20,200 nt of DNA, taken from the NCBI GenBank assembly GCA_002633005.1, contig NMRA01000960.1:1-20200 (forward strand), read 5' to 3'. The position numbers and the translations under genes were made by a program. The notes under the pieces were generated by a model. That model was not told where the DNA came from, did no database searches, and saw only the letters and a list, made by a program, of their open reading frames with translations. Of the stretch, positions 10,001 through 16,000 are shown piece by piece; positions within the stretch are counted from its first letter, which is position 1, and each line of letters opens with the position of its first letter. This stretch comes from Phoronis australis (Eukaryota; Phoronida; Phoronidae).

Positions 10001-13000
10001 GACAAGTCGGTTCTCGAGGGTTTTGGCACTGATCCACTCGCTGCCTTTACCAGTCCTGCAATACAATGAAAAATAAACAGTGAAAGTGTTACAATTCGTT
10101 GATGTGTACATATGACAAACATTAATTCTGTTACATTAATGGAATTTCACAATATGAACAAGAATACATTGACCTAGCTAGAAAATAAAGCATTTTGAAA
10201 CATTTTTGAGCGATATCAGGCATTCCATCGAAACATTACACAAGAGAAGGACTGATTAATGTACCATTGCTCATGAGCCGGAGCTTCCCGAAACCCTTTA
10301 GCAATCATGGCGTCTTGGTGTCTGTTTAACTCGTCCAGCAAGAGAGCGGTTTCCTGTTGGGTGTAAATGTTATATTTTGATTAATCATATAATCACAGGA
10401 CCTTGGAAGCAGTGTGGGTGGCGTTACATTGAAATAGCAGTCCAACCACTTACGGAAACAGCAGATGGAGAGCTACACACCTTGAATACAAATGAGCTCA
10501 GTTCATAGCTCACATCTGTAGCAAAATAAACTATGAGGACTTTAATTCGAGAAGCGTCGAGGCAGATGTCTCACTTGTTGGATTTCTTTCATGTCGTGAC
10601 CGTAAAGTCTCGCTGCATGTGGGCAAGGTGAGATAAGTGCTCAGCCGATTACCTCTGGTAGCCAATGAAAATTCATTATTGAATCTGCACCTAACAACAA
10701 ATCTTAGTCGCTTGCTGTAAGGCGTGTGCTACGTTTACAATATTCACTTCAAATTTAGTTTACAGGCCAGTGAGCATTAATTTTTTACCTCGCTGTTTGC
10801 GGGTAGCAATGACAAGAGGTAAATTTCACTTGAGGCAGATAGCACAGCTCATGGCCTGTAGCGGCTCTAACAGAGCACACCTACAAGTATCATGCGAGAA
10901 ATACTCCCACAAATCCTTGCATGCTGATGAGTAGCTTTCTGTTCTCACTCTCATCAGATAATAAAAGAGAACCCCTTTACAATTAACACTCCCTGGTATA
11001 TATGCTTCTCTCTTGTCTTTAGCTAGCTAGCAATGCAACAATACTACTCTGGTACTGTACAACCGATGAGTAAAGAAAATAACATATATTGCAAAAGCCA
11101 ACATGTTTCAACAGCTCCATTGTCAAAGACTAAAAAGATATGGTTGTCCTATAACAGGGCGTGAATAAATTGAAAAAACCTACATAAGCAAGGCTAACTA
11201 TAAAACGTGGAATCACAGTCCTAATTGTACAGTGACATACGATAATGAGTAAGCTGGATGTTTAGATTAGGAGCATGTCCAGTGATGCACGAGGCTTCTT
11301 TAATCTTGAAAAGGACAGTGGAGCTGTCGAAACCTGTTCGCTATTTTAATATATGTTAGTTACTTTCTTTATTCATTTGTTATTGAGACAATCGTTGGTG
11401 CGAGTGAGTTAAGATATAACTCTGGTTTGCATGAAAGCATTTTTCACTGGATATTGAAACAAATCTTGACAGGACAGCCTATCATTTTATGAAGAGGTTA
11501 ATGATCCTACATGAGATTAAAGGAAGTTACACTTATTCGGAGATGTTTTAAATAATTTTTTATACAACAATAACTTTTGACAAAAATTTCCTGAACCATC
11601 TAGGAAGAACACAAAAATATTTCACTAGTAAAAAGTGAGGATGGGTATTGTCAGGTTTTTTTACAAAACTTAAGCAGTGACATTTATTCCCAAACATATT
11701 CAGCAGTTATAAGTTTCAACAGGTTAAAAACTACTCACGTGCATAATTTGGTAAAACTGTGGTTTTCCAGTATAAAATAGATAATGAAAAGGCCGACCGT
11801 CCATTCCAAACTGGGCAGCTGAAAACAAAATAGAAAATTATTTACACAAATTTTACATTAGGAATGCGTGACATACGACTCCATCAAAAAAAAAAACAGC
11901 CAGTGTCTTCAGTCAATTGAAGTTTGGTTAGGAAACCAGATGACGATGACATTTCTAAAGCAGCTGGCTACATTTTCAGGCTTGAGTCAAATACGATAAT
12001 GAAGGGCAGCCTTAAGATAACCATTCGAAATCATGGAGTGTGATTGGTCCATTTTAGTTGTGGACTTTTTAACAGCTCTTAAAGGGATACTAAACCCTGT
12101 TTTGATGAATTCCACCAATCCTCGTTCTGTCACCTGCTAAATAAATGCATTATTGGCGTCAATCTTCTAAGTTAATGAATCAACTAAAAACACATAAATC
12201 ATTTAAGGCTATGAGAGATGACTAGGCTAAATAGGTGCTTAGAATATTGAGGACACTCATAACTGTGCTCACATACACTAGGCCTTTTCAAATTGATTTG
12301 CAAGGTCAGTGAAAGCAGTATTTTGTGAACCCTGCTCTCAGTCATACAACTGTCCCAGTTGGCCTGTGTCAGTAAAGACACATTAACAAAGGTTTATTAT
12401 CCTAGCTGAGAAGATACTTGTTTTATAACCCCCTGTGGATTCAGCATAGCCTATGCCTAGAATGACGTTGGCAAGGTCAAGTGCAAAGTCTATCCTAAAT
12501 GTTACTCACTAACATTGTCTAGCTTCATGTGAACATGCCATAGAACATGAATTAGAACCAGTTATATAGAGGTCAAAGTTTACCAAATCAAACTCACCTT
12601 TTCGACTGGGGAAGATTTCTAAAGGATGCTGCAATAGAGAAAAGAATTTCATTAATATTCATGACTTGGGTTGCTAAAACAACGTGGTCCTCTAAGCAAT
12701 AACTACAGCAACGTCTGACTACTGTAATATGAGCAAAATTCACAGATCGCACGCTTTCATCAGTGGATAGGTAGGCTGTTGTGTTTTGGTATAATTATCT
12801 TCTTTACAAAACTTACTAATTCAGACCCAATTATGGTAGACAACCAAATTACAGTGTTAGAGCAGTAACAATTTGATTTGTATGTATAGGAGTGATACCA
12901 TAACCACACACTTTACCATTACAAAACAGATACACATTTACGAGGTTCAGATACAGAATACGCTGTCGTGACGTTATGGTTATATTTGCGAGACTGAAAA

Positions 13001-16000
13001 ATTGTTCAATTTTGGGGCCGAATATTGGCTCCATTCACCTCCAAAAACATTTTGAAAGCACCCAAGATTCCCCTTACCAGGCTCAAAAATTACCCTTCGA
13101 TGATTTGAAAAAACAAGTTTAAAATCAATTCTAACTCTGACACACAATCCCTCTTTGGTGGCCATCTGGAGGAGGGGATTTTGGCCTCCCCTTAAAAAGC
13201 CTCTCTCGGAAGGCACACAGCCACCTCTCCCCTCAGATGCCTGAAGGCCCTGCACAGTTACTTTTCTAGTAAGAATATTCGTAACATAGCCCAACCAGAT
13301 GACCCAAAGTGACAAAGCAACAATTGTCACATAAACTATTGGAACACTTGGGATGGCACAATTATTCCACATGGAATTTGGGCAGAAAAATCATCCTTTT
13401 CCTAAACAAGCAAAAACATCCCTACTGGTTTCAGTACATAAATCTTGTCTCCAATGCTAGTCAGTTACTGAATTCAACTCCGACAATGCAAAGTCAGTTC
13501 TTCTGAAGCTCATAAATTCCATCTCACTTTGGTGAGGAAAACTTTAAGACCACATTTTCAGTGGCAAGTGGTCCGAACTCAAAAACGATGTTTTTGACAC
13601 TGAATAGTGTTTAACAACATTCCAACTGTAAGACATAGCGTAATTAAACAAAATACATGTGTGTACACGTCCACTTAAAACAACCACCCATCTATTACAG
13701 CACAACGCCCTTCTGTGGTTAGTATCCCTGTATGAAGACCAAACTCATAACAGGCACTAGCAGCATCATAGGATAACTTTACCTATGTCATGTACCAACA
13801 CATGTATTCAGCCACATTTTGGTCAGGCATCATTTTGGAAAAATGTGGCTGTGGGTCAACTGACGGACAGGGCCTCAAATTTATGGACCAGTTTTGGGAA
13901 ACCTATGGGTCACATAAACGTTTTCTGCCGATTTTTCTTGGGGGGCTTTTTTCACGGGACTACATGATTTTATCTTCTACCTAGTATGTAAGAACAGTTA
14001 CAGTGATTGGCCAAAATGGCTAACTGCTTATTAACTAACCACATTTTGATCTCTATATTCACAGCACACTATATTCAAAATGACTAACATAGTTGTTTTG
14101 GCCACTAAGACCTCGGTTTTGCTGAGCTGCTGTGATAGTTTTAGAATATGAATGCAACGCCCATTATTCAAGACTAAGTAAGGTGAGATTGCGTCACATT
14201 TTTGATACGCATGTTGGCACTGTGCACCAAAGAAAGATTTGTAGTGCCAACAACGCAGGGTCTCAGTCACCCTATGACAGCTTCAATGACAACCAGCTTG
14301 CAGTGGTTACATTACCTTCATCATAGGCTTAGCTTTCTTGTCAAACAATCCAGAAGGAAGCAGGTACTCAATGGCTTTCTGGAAGAAAATAGAAAGTGAG
14401 TGGAATATGAAGACATTAGTTGCTGCACAAACAATTTCTTAGCGGCAATGCAGCAATTTGATGAAAGGCAGGCAAGAGTTATGCCAATAAGGCTGGTATG
14501 GTCAATTTAAATCAACCTCTGACCTATTCACATTTGGCAAATGAATGTAAATTGACAACAAATGATGACAAAAGTATTCCAACAAAACGGCCCGGGATTC
14601 CCCGTCATGACCGGAGGGCAGAAGCTGAATTCACCATAAGAATAGTCTTCCTTAATGACTGAGAATCAAGAGGATTTGTAGGAAAGTTAGTAAGGTTGTT
14701 AAGCCATTCAATCTGTAATCAGAGTTCTGGCGCCTTGGTGGTTATTACCAGTTACTTTTGCGGCTAAGAGAATTAAGTGCCATAAGAGGGAAACATACTT
14801 TGTCTGATTACTTTTGCCTTGTAGTGTAAATGAGATTTTAGAAATGATGTTATTACATCACAACACCTTATTCAGTAAGGCTAACATTGGTGAGGGTACG
14901 CTGGTCTTGATTGAATAATTAATGGATTTCAAGCTGAGAAAGAGACGACAGAGGCTTACACTCACAAATAACTTGTTAATTAAAACTGAAGCCAACCCCA
15001 AAATTACAACAGAACACGCAGCTTTTACAATGGCGTTGCAAAGCCTCAGGTGATGGAAGATAAAATAATTAAACCTTGAATACAGGACACCTTCCATGTA
15101 TAAACAGAGTATAAAAAGATACGGACTTATTAAACAACAGGTCCAGATATCAATATATAACATCACAGTTAGATCATGAAATAGCAACCATGTGCAGTAT
15201 GTTAACCCCCTCCTTGACAGAGATTTTTTTTCACCACAAAATCCATTACTGCACTGTACATACGTCGATGCTTTCTTGATCAAATGTGCTTGGATCAACT
15301 CCCATAATGTTTGCCAGATGGCGCTTCCCTATTTCATACTCTGCTGTCTCCTGTTCAATCAACTCATCTGTAATGAACAGGACAGAATGACGTAGACTTA
15401 CACATAAATAACTTTACAACCTGCAGAAATCAAATGCTAAAAAAATGTACTTGACACCAGTACTTGTACTTGAAATGACACAATGCAATTTTGTGTAAAC
15501 CAAACCGAAACATAATCACTTGTTTGCATTCACAGAATAAAACCAGCAAAATCAGGGGAAGGAAAGGATTCCATGGACGAACTTCTAAATTCCAGCTACT
15601 GTATAATCCCTAAACCCCAGCCTCAGACTAGCAATTGCACAGCATATTGAAAATCCTCCATACCTGATGGCCAAACTCCATACCCAGCGACCAAACTTCA
15701 GTCCTGGACCTCCGAGTTCTTGTGAGAAATCTGGTTCACCACACAGGAGTATGGTCCCGGAACTTAGTTTGGTCATGGAGCATGGAGCATTTTTGACACA
15801 TTTGCGAAGTTTAGAGCAATGGACGTGTAACTTTTAGTATTTGCTAGTACATGATTGGAGTTCAAAAGATCGCAGATGGAATTTAGAGAAACAGTCATGG
15901 AATCATTTGCACCCCTGAAAAGAAAATTCTCAGAAAAAAAATCATAAGTCTAACTAGACTAAATTCTGTAAACAGGTTAAGTAGTAATCATCCATGAAAA

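Noticed and set aside
12980-13372. 130-codon minus-strand frame in MRPS9 intron 4
   Set aside because: It runs through a dispersed repeat whose other copy does not keep the frame, and no family is recognised.
14858-15298. 146-codon minus-strand frame
   Set aside because: It overlaps MRPS9 exon 3 in another frame and then reads through AT-rich intron, giving a hydrophobic, cysteine-rich chance product.
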